Positions 15,733 to 24,087 of a DNA stretch of 64,000 nt are shown one piece after another. The DNA comes from Tunturibacter empetritectus (GTDB lineage: Bacteria > Acidobacteriota > Terriglobia > Terriglobales > Acidobacteriaceae), in NCBI RefSeq assembly GCF_040358985.1, contig NZ_CP132932.1, positions 496,001 through 560,000 on the forward strand. The letters run 5' to 3'. The translations under genes and the position numbers were made by a program. The number at the start of each line of letters is the position of its first letter. Within the stretch, counting starts at the first letter, position 1. Below the pieces are notes generated by a model that searched no databases, was not told the DNA's origin, and saw only the letters and a list, made by a program, of their open reading frames with translations.

Positions 15733-17250
15733 TCAGTTCCCGCGTCGCAAAAACGCAGGAATATCAAGCTCATCCGGCTCTGCAGGATCCGCAGCCGCCA
15801 CTGCCGCCGCGCTCCCAAACGCCGGAACCCGGACCGAGGAGTCCCCCGCCTCGCCCGTCACACTGCGCACGTCCTTTTGTTGGACGCGCATTGGCGCCGA
15901 AAAGTGAGTATCCCTCGCCCGCTCAACCGGTCCAGCCTCCACCCGATCCACCTCAGCAGCTCTGTCCCCGCGCACCCCAGGAACCCCAGGAGCCCGGAAA
16001 AAATCGTCATCAAACACCGACGCCGGAACCGGAACCAACTCCGCCGGAGCATCCGCCTCCATCTTCACCACCGGCTCCCTCCTCTCGCTCGTCTCATGCA
16101 CCGGCCGCACCGCTTCTTTTGCCGGCTCTATCTCACTGGCAAATCTCGTACCCATTGGTCGGGCAGAAACCACGCGAGGCTGTATCGGCACGTCATACCG
16201 CATCGTTGGCAGCGTCGCCTCAGCCAGCATGCGCTCCCGCCGCTGCGGCATCTCCTGCTGCTTGAAGCCCGTCGCAATCACGGTAATCTTCACCTCATCG
16301 CCCATCGACTCATCCTGCACCGCGCCAAAGATGATGTTCGCATCCTCATGCGCCGCATTCTGAATGATGCTCGAAGCCTCATTCACCTCGCTCAGCTTCA
16401 GACTGCTCGACCCCGTAATGTTGATCAGAATCCCGCGCGCGCCATCGATCGCTCCCGCCTCCAACAGCGGCGAAGCCATCGCAGCCATCGCAGCCTCCAC
16501 CGCACGGTTCGCACCAGACCGCACACCCGTCCCCATCACCGCGTAACCCATCCCGGCCATCGTCGTCTTCACATCGGCAAAGTCGCGATTGATTACACCA
16601 GGAATCGTGATGATGTCCGAGATCCCCTGCACGCCCTGCCGCAGCACATCATCCGCAATCCGGAAGCTCTCGAAAAATCCAGCATCCTTCGCCACCGCCA
16701 GCAGCTTCTCATTCGGAATCACGATCACGGTATCGACCGACTCCAGCAGCTCCTGCATCCCGCGCTCGGCCTGCTGCATCCGTCGCTTGCCTTCAAACGC
16801 AAACGGTCGCGTCACCACCGCCACCGTCAGCGCGCCCATCTCACTCGCCAGGCTCGCAATCACCGGAGCAGCTCCGGTCCCCGTACCGCCACCAAGCCCC
16901 GCAGTCACAAACACCATATCCGCGCCCTCTAGCGCCTCGATGATCTTGTCCGAATCCTCAAGCGCCGCGCGCCGCCCCACATCCGGATTCGCACCCGCGC
17001 CCAGTCCACTCGTCAGCTTCACACCCAGCTGCAGCTTCACCGGAGCATTCGACACCTGCAGCGCCTGCACATCCGTATTCGCCGCAATAAACTCCACGCC
17101 CACAACGTTCGCCGCGATCATGCGATTCACAGCGTTGTTCCCGCCGCCGCCCACGCCGATCACCTTGATCCTCGCTCCACGCGGTATCTCATCGTGATAG
17201 TGAATGCGGAGATCGTTCGGATCGTTAGAATTATTGGGCAAATTCGACAT
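15733..17250 (-). CDS. ftsZ: Cell division GTPase FtsZ
   Basis: The tubulin homologue that forms the cytokinetic Z-ring. The start ATG at 17250 has AAGGAG 10 nt upstream; an in-frame extension to 17337 is unlikely. The 505-residue product has the N-terminal [15 protein letters not shown], the tubulin signature GGGTGTG (120-126) and the synergy-loop region [12 protein letters not shown] long Pro/Glu/Arg-rich linker (about 335-490) ends in the C-terminal peptide [11 protein letters not shown], which binds FtsA. The linker is longer than the roughly 50 residues of E. coli. ftsZ is separated from ftsA by about 6.8 kb of unrelated genes, so it probably has its own promoter in 17251-17559. Confidence 0.97.
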   Translation of the reverse strand: MSNLPNNSNDPNDLRIHYHDEIPRGARIKVIGVGGGGNNAVNRMIAANVVGVEFIAANTDVQALQVSNAPVKLQLGVKLTSGLGAGANPDVGRRAALEDSDKIIEALEGADMVFVTAGLGGGTGTGAAPVIASLASEMGALTVAVVTRPFAFEGKRRMQQAERGMQELLESVDTVIVIPNEKLLAVAKDAGFFESFRIADDVLRQGVQGISDIITIPGVINRDFADVKTTMAGMGYAVMGTGVRSGANRAVEAAMAAMASPLLEAGAIDGARGILINITGSSSLKLSEVNEASSIIQNAAHEDANIIFGAVQDESMGDEVKITVIATGFKQQEMPQRRERMLAEATLPTMRYDVPIQPRVVSARPMGTRFASEIEPAKEAVRPVHETSERREPVVKMEADAPAELVPVPASVFDDDFFRAPGVPGVRGDRAAEVDRVEAGPVERARDTHFSAPMRVQQKDVRSVTGEAGDSSVRVPAFGSAAAVAAADPAEPDELDIPAFLRRGN

Positions 17251-17559
17251 GGCAACAGGACTCCTTGAAAGTTGTTTAATTCTCCCATCTCCTTGCCCAA
17301 CGCACGACCCCCGTTTTCCACCGCCCGTACCACGCATGGTTCCAAACTCTGCAAACTTGCACCGCTTTTGATAGGGTGCGGCACTCGAGACAGTGCCATC
17401 ACCAATCGCGCGTCAACCTCTGTCGTCTCGACGGAGCAGGAAACACCTTTCCTCGCCGTCGCTCCGTCTCACGATCTTCTTTCCGCTTGCAAAGATCACA
17501 CCCGCACCTCAAACTGGAAAAGTCCCTCCCAAACTCAAGAGCCCATCGGAGCCATCGCA
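17251..17559. other. Divergent intergenic region upstream of ftsZ
   Basis: This 309-bp gap lies between divergent ftsZ (-) and the flavin oxidase gene (+), so it must hold promoters for both. Open reading frames run through it from both sides, but neither extension has family-like sequence. I see no -35/-10 pair that I would defend. Confidence 0.5.
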
Positions 17560-19146
17560 ATGAGCCTGACCCGACGTGTCTTCCTTCAGCGCATCGCCCA
17601 GATCGGCGGCTACTCCGCCGCATTCGCCACCATGCAGGCGCTCGGCCTCATGCCCGCCGTCGGCCAGTCTCCGCTCCCGCAGCTCCCCGCCGACTTCGGC
17701 AAAGGCAAAAAAATCATCATCCTCGGCGCAGGCATCGCCGGCATGACTGCCGCCTACGAGCTCCGCAAAGCCGGCTTCGACTGCACCATCCTCGAAGCAC
17801 GCAACCGCCCCGGCGGCCGCAATTGGACCGTCCGCGACGGCACCAAGGTCGAGTTCACCGACGGGACCATCCAAAACTGCGACTGGCAGGACGGCGGCTA
17901 CCTCAACGCCGGTCCCGCGCGCATCCCCTCCATCCACACCCACATCCTCGGGTACTGTCAGGAGCTCGGCGTTCGCCTCGAAGTCGAAGTCAACACCTCG
18001 CGCTCAGCCCTCATGCAGTCTCCAAAGCTCAACCACGGCGACCCCGTCCAGCAGCGACAGGTCGTCCACGACACACGCGGCTATCTCGCCGAACTCCTCT
18101 CGAAAGCGATCAACAAACACACCCTCGACCACGAGCTCTCCAAAGAAGAAACTGCCCGTCTTCTCGAATTCCTTCAGAACTTCGGCGACCTCAACAAAGA
18201 TGGACGTTACACCGGCACTCCTCGCGCAGGCTTCATCACTGGCCCCGGTGCAGGCCCTGTCAACCCCGTTCTGCACAAACCGCTCAACTTCTCCGAACTC
18301 CTCGCCGCCGACATGTCCACCGGCGAGTTCTACGAAGAGCAGATCGACTGGCAGGCCACCATGTTCCAGCCCATCGGCGGTATGGATCGCATCGCATACG
18401 GCTTCGCAAACTCTCTCGGCGACATGATCCACTACGAGTGTCCCGTCACCGAGATCACCACCTCCGGCCAAAGCGTCACCGTCGCTTACACCAAATCCGG
18501 CACACCCCAAACCATCTCCGCCGACTTCTGCATCTGCACCCTGCCGCTGCCAATCCTCGCCAAAACCAAAAACAACTTCTCTCCCGAAACCCAACAGGCA
18601 TTCACAGGCATGCCCATGGTTCCGCTCTATAAAATCGCCTGGCAGTCTCCACGCTTCTGGGAGAAAGAGAACAACATCTACGGTGGCATCTCCTTCCTCA
18701 AAGACAAAGTCGACCTCGTCTGGTACCCCACCGATAAACTCTTCTCTCCCACTGGGGTCCTGGTTGCTGGCTTCAACTCCGAGCAGGAGCTCATTGGCGG
18801 CCTCGGCGGCACTACCACCGGCAAGCTCTCCTCCTTCGGCGCACTCCCCACCATCGAAGCAAAGTTCGAAGCCTCCCGTCAGGCCGTTGAGCTCCTTCAC
18901 CCAGGCCGCTCCCACCTGCTCACCAAACCGATCTATGTCGCATGGGCCAAGATCCCATACTCCCTCGGCTGCCTCGCGAACAACTTCGTCTCCGGCAGCG
19001 CCCCGGCCTACGCACAGCTTGAAAAACCCGAGGGCAAAACATACTTCGCCGGCGACTACCTCTCTCACCTCGTCGCCTGGCAAGAAGGCGCTGTCCTCTC
19101 CGCCCACCACGCCATCGAACGCATCGCAAAACAGATGCAGAGCTAA
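17560..19146 (+). CDS. Tat-type flavin monoamine oxidase family protein
   Basis: A 528-residue FAD-dependent amine oxidase. The ATG at 17560 starts a twin-arginine-like leader (TRRVFLQRIAQIGGYSAAFA), so the protein is probably exported after cofactor loading. The dinucleotide-binding motif GAGIAGMTAAYELRKAGF (56-73) and the GG-motif ARNRPGGR follow. The C-terminal FAD-contact segment is TYFAGDYLSHLVAWQEGAV. The substrate (amine, amino acid or polyamine) is not evident; bacterial L-amino-acid and tryptophan oxidases have this architecture. It lies between ftsZ and ftsA but is transcribed in the opposite direction, which marks it as an insertion into the dcw order. Confidence 0.8.
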   Translation: MSLTRRVFLQRIAQIGGYSAAFATMQALGLMPAVGQSPLPQLPADFGKGKKIIILGAGIAGMTAAYELRKAGFDCTILEARNRPGGRNWTVRDGTKVEFTDGTIQNCDWQDGGYLNAGPARIPSIHTHILGYCQELGVRLEVEVNTSRSALMQSPKLNHGDPVQQRQVVHDTRGYLAELLSKAINKHTLDHELSKEETARLLEFLQNFGDLNKDGRYTGTPRAGFITGPGAGPVNPVLHKPLNFSELLAADMSTGEFYEEQIDWQATMFQPIGGMDRIAYGFANSLGDMIHYECPVTEITTSGQSVTVAYTKSGTPQTISADFCICTLPLPILAKTKNNFSPETQQAFTGMPMVPLYKIAWQSPRFWEKENNIYGGISFLKDKVDLVWYPTDKLFSPTGVLVAGFNSEQELIGGLGGTTTGKLSSFGALPTIEAKFEASRQAVELLHPGRSHLLTKPIYVAWAKIPYSLGCLANNFVSGSAPAYAQLEKPEGKTYFAGDYLSHLVAWQEGAVLSAHHAIERIAKQMQS

Positions 19147-19163
19147 TACACTCCCGCAACGAG

Positions 19164-19229
19164 TCGTCACCGTAAACGAAGTCATCACCCTAAACGAAGC
19201 CGTCATCCTGAACGAAGTGAAGGATCCCC
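19164..19229 (+). repeat. REP-like repeat, three degenerate units
   Basis: Three decaying units of about 20 bases (GTCACCGTAAACGAA, GTCATCACCCTAAACGAAG, GTCATCCTGAACGAAGTGAA) end in GGATCC. The last unit belongs to the GTCATCCTGAGCGAAGCGAA family seen also at 30150 and 51043. It begins 17 nt after the stop of the flavin oxidase gene. Confidence 0.75.
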
Positions 19230-19338
19230 GTATTTGCTTCTGCCGTTGTATCTGCTTCTGCCATTGCCGTTCTTTCTTCGTCATTCATGCAGAAGCACGA
19301 CACCTAAAACCACCACCACGCCTCGCCCCTTACCATCG

Positions 19339-19812
19339 ATGATCCTGATTCAAAAAATCGAATTACCAATAGCCGGACTGGAAGAACTTCACGTCGAAGC
19401 AAAAAGAGACGGCTACGACTTCATTGACACGCTCATTGACGAGTGGGCCAGCGGAGCCAATCGCTTCGAAGCCCCAGGTGAAGTCCTCTGCGGCTACCTC
19501 GACCACGGCCAGCTCGTCGCAGTCGGCGGGCTCACCATCGATCCCTTCACCACCGAACCACACACAGGCCGCATCCGCCGCGTCTACGTCCGCTCCGCAT
19601 GGCGCAACCAGGGAGTAGGCCGAGCCCTCGTCTCCACCCTGGTAGAACAAGCCCTGAAGAACTTCCGCCACGTACGCCTCCGCGCAGAAAACGAAAACGC
19701 AGCACGCCTCTACGAAAGCATGGGATTCACGCCCATTGAAGACCCAGGCGCAACTCACACCCTCTCCTTCGAAGATCACAAAGATCGGAAAGATTACGCC
19801 GCCCACAAATAA
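19339..19812 (+). CDS. GNAT family N-acetyltransferase
   Basis: A 157-residue acetyltransferase. The ATG at 19339 begins MILIQKIELPIAGLEEL; a longer frame from 19234 would start in repeat-flanking DNA and is rejected. The core GNAT motif A is RIRRVYVRSAWRNQGVGRALV (about 86-106, the pyrophosphate-binding R/Q-x-x-G-x-G/A), followed by LRAENENAARLYESMGF, the usual helix and beta-bulge ending. The acyl acceptor is unknown. No strong Shine-Dalgarno is seen. Confidence 0.82.
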   Translation: MILIQKIELPIAGLEELHVEAKRDGYDFIDTLIDEWASGANRFEAPGEVLCGYLDHGQLVAVGGLTIDPFTTEPHTGRIRRVYVRSAWRNQGVGRALVSTLVEQALKNFRHVRLRAENENAARLYESMGFTPIEDPGATHTLSFEDHKDRKDYAAHK

Positions 19813-19918
19813 CCGCATCGAAAGCAGCGCCCAATAAATTCACCAACGAAATCCCGCTACGCAAAAGCCTGCAATCCAACCTGCGGTATGCTTGCAAACA
19901 CTTAGGAGACACCACCTC

Positions 19919-20260
19919 ATGATCCTCGAAGCCGAGTTGGACCGCGCCGATGCAACCACCGCCATCTTCCGTCTCACCGGACGCATGACCCTCGGCATGC
20001 GCCTGCGCGAAGTCGAATCTAGGATCACCGAAGTCGCCGGCAATGGAGTTCGTAAGCTCGTCCTCGAGCTCTCCGGAGTCGAATTCCTCGACAGCGCCGG
20101 CCTCGGGCTCCTCATGATCCTCTACGGCAAAATGAAGACCCACAGTGGCGAACTCCGTCTCGTCGCCCCCACCGGCCGCGTCCTTGAAGTCCTCAAGTTG
20201 ACCTGCACCGACGCCATCCTTCCCATCGACCCGGATCTCGACGCCGCACTGGCAGCATGA
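19919..20260 (+). CDS. STAS-domain anti-sigma factor antagonist
   Basis: A 113-residue stand-alone STAS protein like SpoIIAA/RsbV. Such proteins bind a kinase/anti-sigma factor when unphosphorylated and so release a sigma factor or another partner. The conserved phosphorylatable Ser is in FLDSAGLGLLMIL (about residue 58), and an LVLELSGVEF strand precedes it. The ATG at 19919 has AGGAG with 10-nt spacing. No RsbW-like kinase or PP2C phosphatase gene is adjacent, so the partner is encoded elsewhere. Confidence 0.85.
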   Translation: MILEAELDRADATTAIFRLTGRMTLGMRLREVESRITEVAGNGVRKLVLELSGVEFLDSAGLGLLMILYGKMKTHSGELRLVAPTGRVLEVLKLTCTDAILPIDPDLDAALAA

Positions 20261-20371
20261 ACCACACCAAGAAGCAGAGCCTCAGACTCCCCTCGTGTGC
20301 ACCCGACAACACGCGCATCTCAGGAGAAATCTGAAGCTCGTAACGCACCAAACAGCTAAAGCCAAGCCACG

Positions 20372-20833
20372 CTAGACCAGAGCCACCAGCTCCGACAGCC
20401 GATCCAGGCTCTGGCACCACCCCTGCGACATCCCCTCAAGGTGCTTCGGCGCAGCAGCAGACGTCGTCTTGATCACGCGCGCCACCAGCGAGATCTCCGT
20501 TCCGCCCCGCGCTTCTGTAAAGGTCACCGTGTTCATTACCTCGAACATCGGCTTGCCATGCTCATCGATCGCTGCTGTCACAAACACCAGCCTGTGTGGC
20601 CGATCGATCGTCACAAACCGCCCCGTCATCGGATACACCACGCCCTCCGGCGATTGCATATCGATCAAAATCGCGCCGCCGACCCGTGCATCCACCTGGT
20701 ACACCCGGTTGGTGAAGCACTTCGGCCCCCACCACTTCGCCAGCTGTTCCCGATCGATCCACGCCGCAAACACCATCGCCGGCGGAGCCGCCACTCTTCG
20801 CGTTAGACAGACCTCAAGCAGCCCCGCTTCCAT
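20372..20833 (-). CDS. SRPBCC/AHSA1 domain protein 2
   Basis: A 153-residue START-like (AHSA1) protein: VCLTRRVAAPPAMVFAAWIDREQLAKWWGPK is the classic N-terminal pattern, VVYPMTGRFVTIDRPHRLVF is the middle strand pair, and GMSQGWCQSLDRLSELV the C-terminal helix. The fold binds hydrophobic ligands; function is unknown. The ATG at 20833 lies just after AAGGAGG; an alternative ATG at 20854 would overlap the upstream gene by 11 nt. It is the last gene of a four-gene minus-strand operon led by an ArsR-type regulator. Confidence 0.8.
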   Translation of the reverse strand: MEAGLLEVCLTRRVAAPPAMVFAAWIDREQLAKWWGPKCFTNRVYQVDARVGGAILIDMQSPEGVVYPMTGRFVTIDRPHRLVFVTAAIDEHGKPMFEVMNTVTFTEARGGTEISLVARVIKTTSAAAPKHLEGMSQGWCQSLDRLSELVALV

Positions 20834-20843
20834 CACTCCTCCT

Positions 20844-21353
20844 TCAACGGCCATCTCTCACCTCGCGCAAAAGATCATCGAGCTTCTCGAAGCTGCTGTT
20901 CCAGCCCTTCATATGCCCATCGCGATCTTCTTCAGTTACGAAGAAAGTCTGGTGGAAGTTCATCGTCGTCTTCCCCTTATTTTCCTCAAACGTGATCGTA
21001 ATCACAGTCTCGTGCTCCGGAAGTCCACTGCCCTCGTCCCACTGAAAGGTAAAGACCAGCCGTACCGGCTCAACCACCTCCAGATACTCACCGCCCTGCC
21101 ATAGGTCGAGCCTGCGTTTCTCCCCGTCTCCCGTGTCGAAGCCGTCGCTATGCAAGCAGTTACGCCATCTCCCGCCCGGCCGCGCCACCGCCGTCAGGTT
21201 ACGAGCCACAAAGTCGCGCGGCCCGAACCACTGTCTCATCTCATCGGGATTGGTCCACGCCTTCCACACCAGTTCGCGGGGTGCATCGAAGACCCTCGTA
21301 ATCTCCAGCTCTTGCCGTGTTCTCACCGTTGGCGATACCGTCGCTGTGCTCAT
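20844..21353 (-). CDS. SRPBCC/AHSA1 domain protein 1
   Basis: A 169-residue START-like protein. LEITRVFDAPRELVWKAWTN and EMRQWFGPRDF form the N-terminal signature, followed by LVFTFQWDEGSGLPEHET and the C-terminal helix GHMKGWNSSFEKLDDLL. The ATG at 21353 has GGAGGAG directly upstream; an in-frame extension to 21410 is not needed. It is followed 10 nt later by a second SRPBCC gene and preceded by a small SRPBCC-tail-like gene and an ArsR regulator, a common arrangement in which the regulator controls AHSA1 genes. The ligand is unknown. Confidence 0.85.
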   Translation of the reverse strand: MSTATVSPTVRTRQELEITRVFDAPRELVWKAWTNPDEMRQWFGPRDFVARNLTAVARPGGRWRNCLHSDGFDTGDGEKRRLDLWQGGEYLEVVEPVRLVFTFQWDEGSGLPEHETVITITFEENKGKTTMNFHQTFFVTEEDRDGHMKGWNSSFEKLDDLLREVRDGR

Positions 21354-21438
21354 TCGAAACTCCTCCCTGTATCTTCGAGGCCCGACCTCTTCCAGGCCCT
21401 GTGCTCTCATACCCCTGTGTTTACGCCGTCACCATCGT

Positions 21439-21585
21439 TCAGAAAAGACGGCCCGCCAAATACTCCGCCAGCTTCTCGAAGGTCTGCTTAATGCCCTCAA
21501 TCGAACCGTAGTCATGCACATTTTGTTCCCGAGCCTCAGCCATTTCAACGGCGCTTTCGACCACTCCCATTCTTCTTTCCGGCAT
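21439..21585 (-). CDS. 48-residue protein resembling an AHSA1 C-terminal tail
   Basis: A short gene inside the ArsR operon. The ATG at 21585 has AGGAG with 7-nt spacing and lies within the 3' end of the ArsR gene (41-nt overlap in another frame); the stop is TGA at 21439-21441. Most of the product (NVHDYGSIEGIKQTFEKLAEYL, residues 22-43) looks like the terminal amphipathic helix of an AHSA1 protein, GYxxTxxKLAEYL. It may be a remnant of a third SRPBCC gene whose front was lost by deletion, or a real small protein translated by coupling. The strong ribosome-binding site favours translation. Confidence 0.55.
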   Translation of the reverse strand: MPERRMGVVESAVEMAEAREQNVHDYGSIEGIKQTFEKLAEYLAGRLF

Positions 21586-21916
21586 CTCGCTTCTCCTTTT
21601 TCTGTAAGGCCTTCAAATACTCGTCCAATCGATCGAAACTCTGCTCCCAGAAGTTGCGGTACTCCTCCAGCCAGTCCGACGCCTGCTTCAAAGGCTCCGC
21701 CTTCAGCTTGCAGGGCCGCCACTGCGCCTCCCGTCCCCGCGTGATCAACCCAGCCTTCTCCAGCACCTTCAGGTGCCGTGAGATCGCCGGCATGCTCATC
21801 TCGAACGGAGCAGCAATCTCCGTCACCGAGGTCTCCCCCAACGCCAGCCGTGCAAGAATCGCCCGCCGGGTCGGATCGGCCAATGCAGAAAACGTCGAAC
21901 TAATCTGATCTGTCAT
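21545..21916 (-). CDS. ArsR-family transcriptional regulator
   Basis: A 123-residue winged-helix repressor of the ArsR/SmtB superfamily, of the type that precedes SRPBCC genes. FSALADPTRRAILARLALGETSVTEIA is the N-terminal helix pair, and MSMPAISRHLKVLEKAGLITRGREAQWRPCKL is the recognition helix and wing. No metal-binding ELCVCDL cysteine motif is present, so it is not a classic metal sensor. The Lys/Arg-rich tail (KKEKRDAGKKNGSGRKRR) overlaps the next small gene. It probably autoregulates the downstream SRPBCC genes. The ATG is at 21916; longer frames upstream are AT-rich noncoding DNA. Confidence 0.88.
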   Translation of the reverse strand: MTDQISSTFSALADPTRRAILARLALGETSVTEIAAPFEMSMPAISRHLKVLEKAGLITRGREAQWRPCKLKAEPLKQASDWLEEYRNFWEQSFDRLDEYLKALQKKEKRDAGKKNGSGRKRR

Positions 21917-22022
21917 ATCGCAATTAACAGCTAAGTTAAATAACCATAACGTTAAATACACAATCTGTAAACAAGAATCGCCACCAATAACTAAAAAAAT
22001 CGCTTCGAACAAAAGCCTTCGA

Positions 22023-23798
22023 CTATCGACTGGCGGAAGCCGACGGTTCCAACAGAAGTACCCATGCCCTGCTTCCAGGAACCCGCTGCCACCCCGGCGA
22101 CGAAACATCAAACGGAATCTCCGTCGCCACCACAGCCACAGCACCCTGCCGCCGGAACACCTCCAGTACCTCTGCCTGGATCGAGGGATTATCGAAGAAC
22201 AGATGCACATCCTGCACCTGATTCTGTGGGTCATACGCATCGTTCCCAATCGCTGCCACAATATGTAATCGAGCGGCGTAAGCCCACGTACAACGTATGT
22301 CGTTTCCTGGTGAGACCGAGGCCACTCTATCTCCCGCTTTCAAACCCAGTCCCCGCAGGTATTTAGCGATCTCCCACTGCCCCCCACTCTCCATATTCGT
22401 CCGCTGAACCGCCAGACGAACCGCACCATGCAGCCGCTCTGAAGAATTAAACACCGTAGCCGTCGCGAGAAGAGCGAGCGCAGCCGTACGCAATCCAACC
22501 CCGCCCGATCCCCGCCAGCGATCGAAGCGAAGAAACGGCGCCATCCCCAGCACACAGAGAAATCCCGTCACATACCGTCCTTCGACATGGATCAACAAAA
22601 GCATCAGATACCCAAGCAACGAAGGCAGGTACAAGATCCAGGGACTGATCGCCCCTCTAGCATCATCATCTTCGCTCTCGCGCGGCCAGAACGCGAGACA
22701 GCCGCAGAGAACAACAGCTACAGCGACGGGAAGAATATCTTGAAGCAAATACTTCGACGCAAGCAAGTTCCCGTAGACAGCTCGAACCATATTCTTCAAA
22801 CTGAAAAACGGATGGTACCCCTCGTACCAATACACCAGGTTAAACTGTGGCGGGTAAGTCACAGGAAACGGCTCTCCAAAACCAAAGACCGGAGGATGGT
22901 TGTAGAGCAACTTCACCGGATGAATCGGAGTTCCCAACTCCCCCAGCCCTCCCTGCCACCCCATCCAGTGGCTTAAATGATTCACGTGAAAGGCGTAGTT
23001 CAGTGCTCCAGTCTCACCAAGCGTCGGGCGCCCAAGCGACCAGGACATGCCCGCGCTATAGACAACAACAAAAAGGAGGAACACACCACCGACACGAAGA
23101 AGCGGAGAGATAACACTGCGCCGCCCCCTGAACACGATCACGACCGCAAAGAAAATGCAGGAAAGAGTCAGGAAGATCGCTTTACACAGAAACCCCATCC
23201 CAAGCACAAGGCCCAGCCACGCTGCTGTACTCCGGGCTGGATTGGAAAACAACTTAAGCAGAAGCGCCGAGGCGAAAAAAAACAGGCAGGCCACCAGAAG
23301 ATCAGGCCCAATCGTGGATACCCGTCCCACTCCTGTCTGCACACTGACAAAAATGCAGGCCGCACAAATCGATAGAAAGGGCGACAAGGAGTCGCGCTCT
23401 CCCCGCCCGGCACGCGCCATCCCCTGGAGTAGCCACAAAAACCCTACCCACGAAAAAAAGTAAATCGAAAGATTAAGCCAGAAGACCGCAGTCATCTCTC
23501 CTCGCGGAGTCGACGGAAACAACTGTCTCACCACCGACAACAGCAGAGGATATCCGATATTCCAAAGCGAATTCAGCGCCATCTTCCAGTCGCCCGCTTG
23601 AATCCTGTTGGCAACGTCGAGATAGGAGATGTCGTCCCCAAATAACTCCGGCTTCCCATACCTCCCTTCCAGAGCGCCGGCAATCATCACCGCGGCCCCA
23701 AGCAGGAGATAGAGCGATCGTTGCCGCCACCGCGACACGGCATCATTCTCTTTGGGATCCTGCTCATCCTCACCGGTCTGAAGCTTTTCGATCATCAT
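22023..23798 (-). CDS. ArnT/PMT-like multi-pass membrane glycosyltransferase
   Basis: A protein of about 591 residues with ten or more predicted membrane segments. After the first segment (SLYLLLGAAVMIAGALEGRYG) comes an acidic loop, FGDDISYLDVANRIQAGDW, which fits the catalytic Asp region of GT-C fold transferases such as ArnT and PMT. A soluble C-terminal part (about 480-591) ends in VLLLEPSASASR. Substrates of this family are polyprenyl-phosphate sugars; the acceptor is unknown. The start is uncertain: the ATG at 23798 has no good Shine-Dalgarno, and the frame extends to 24023 with sequence that does not look coding. It lies immediately downstream of ftsA on the same strand. Confidence 0.65.
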   Translation of the reverse strand: MMIEKLQTGEDEQDPKENDAVSRWRQRSLYLLLGAAVMIAGALEGRYGKPELFGDDISYLDVANRIQAGDWKMALNSLWNIGYPLLLSVVRQLFPSTPRGEMTAVFWLNLSIYFFSWVGFLWLLQGMARAGRGERDSLSPFLSICAACIFVSVQTGVGRVSTIGPDLLVACLFFFASALLLKLFSNPARSTAAWLGLVLGMGFLCKAIFLTLSCIFFAVVIVFRGRRSVISPLLRVGGVFLLFVVVYSAGMSWSLGRPTLGETGALNYAFHVNHLSHWMGWQGGLGELGTPIHPVKLLYNHPPVFGFGEPFPVTYPPQFNLVYWYEGYHPFFSLKNMVRAVYGNLLASKYLLQDILPVAVAVVLCGCLAFWPRESEDDDARGAISPWILYLPSLLGYLMLLLIHVEGRYVTGFLCVLGMAPFLRFDRWRGSGGVGLRTAALALLATATVFNSSERLHGAVRLAVQRTNMESGGQWEIAKYLRGLGLKAGDRVASVSPGNDIRCTWAYAARLHIVAAIGNDAYDPQNQVQDVHLFFDNPSIQAEVLEVFRRQGAVAVVATEIPFDVSSPGWQRVPGSRAWVLLLEPSASASR

Positions 23799-24087
23799 GT
23801 CCACCAGTCGTCTGACTGGCTGATCCTGATCTGCGAACCATCCATTCACCGCAGTCGGCACGGTCTCTAACCCGTCCGGGCGAGGAGCCGGCTGCGCACA
23901 CCAGAAACGCCAGCAATAGCTGCTGAAAGTTAGACGCTGATATTTTGCTTCATGTAATTTTTGGTTTGATCCGATGCAGTCTTCTGGAAGCCTGTTCCAC
24001 TTCTGCTCCCAGGCAAAGATCAATCAAGGACAATTATCAAAGCAGATCAACAAACGCTTTCACAAACGCTGAGAAACAAAAGCGGTT

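Noticed and set aside
15877-16932. Long frame opposite ftsZ (351 codons), and similar ones opposite murC, murD, mraY, dxs and rsmH.
   Set aside because: These are antisense shadows created by strong GC bias at codon position three; their products are Arg/His/Pro-rich with no recognisable domains.
23799-24023. A 75-codon N-terminal extension of the ArnT-like protein.
   Set aside because: The sequence (many Trp, Cys and Gln, no helix pattern) does not look coding and there is no ribosome site; the start remains uncertain.
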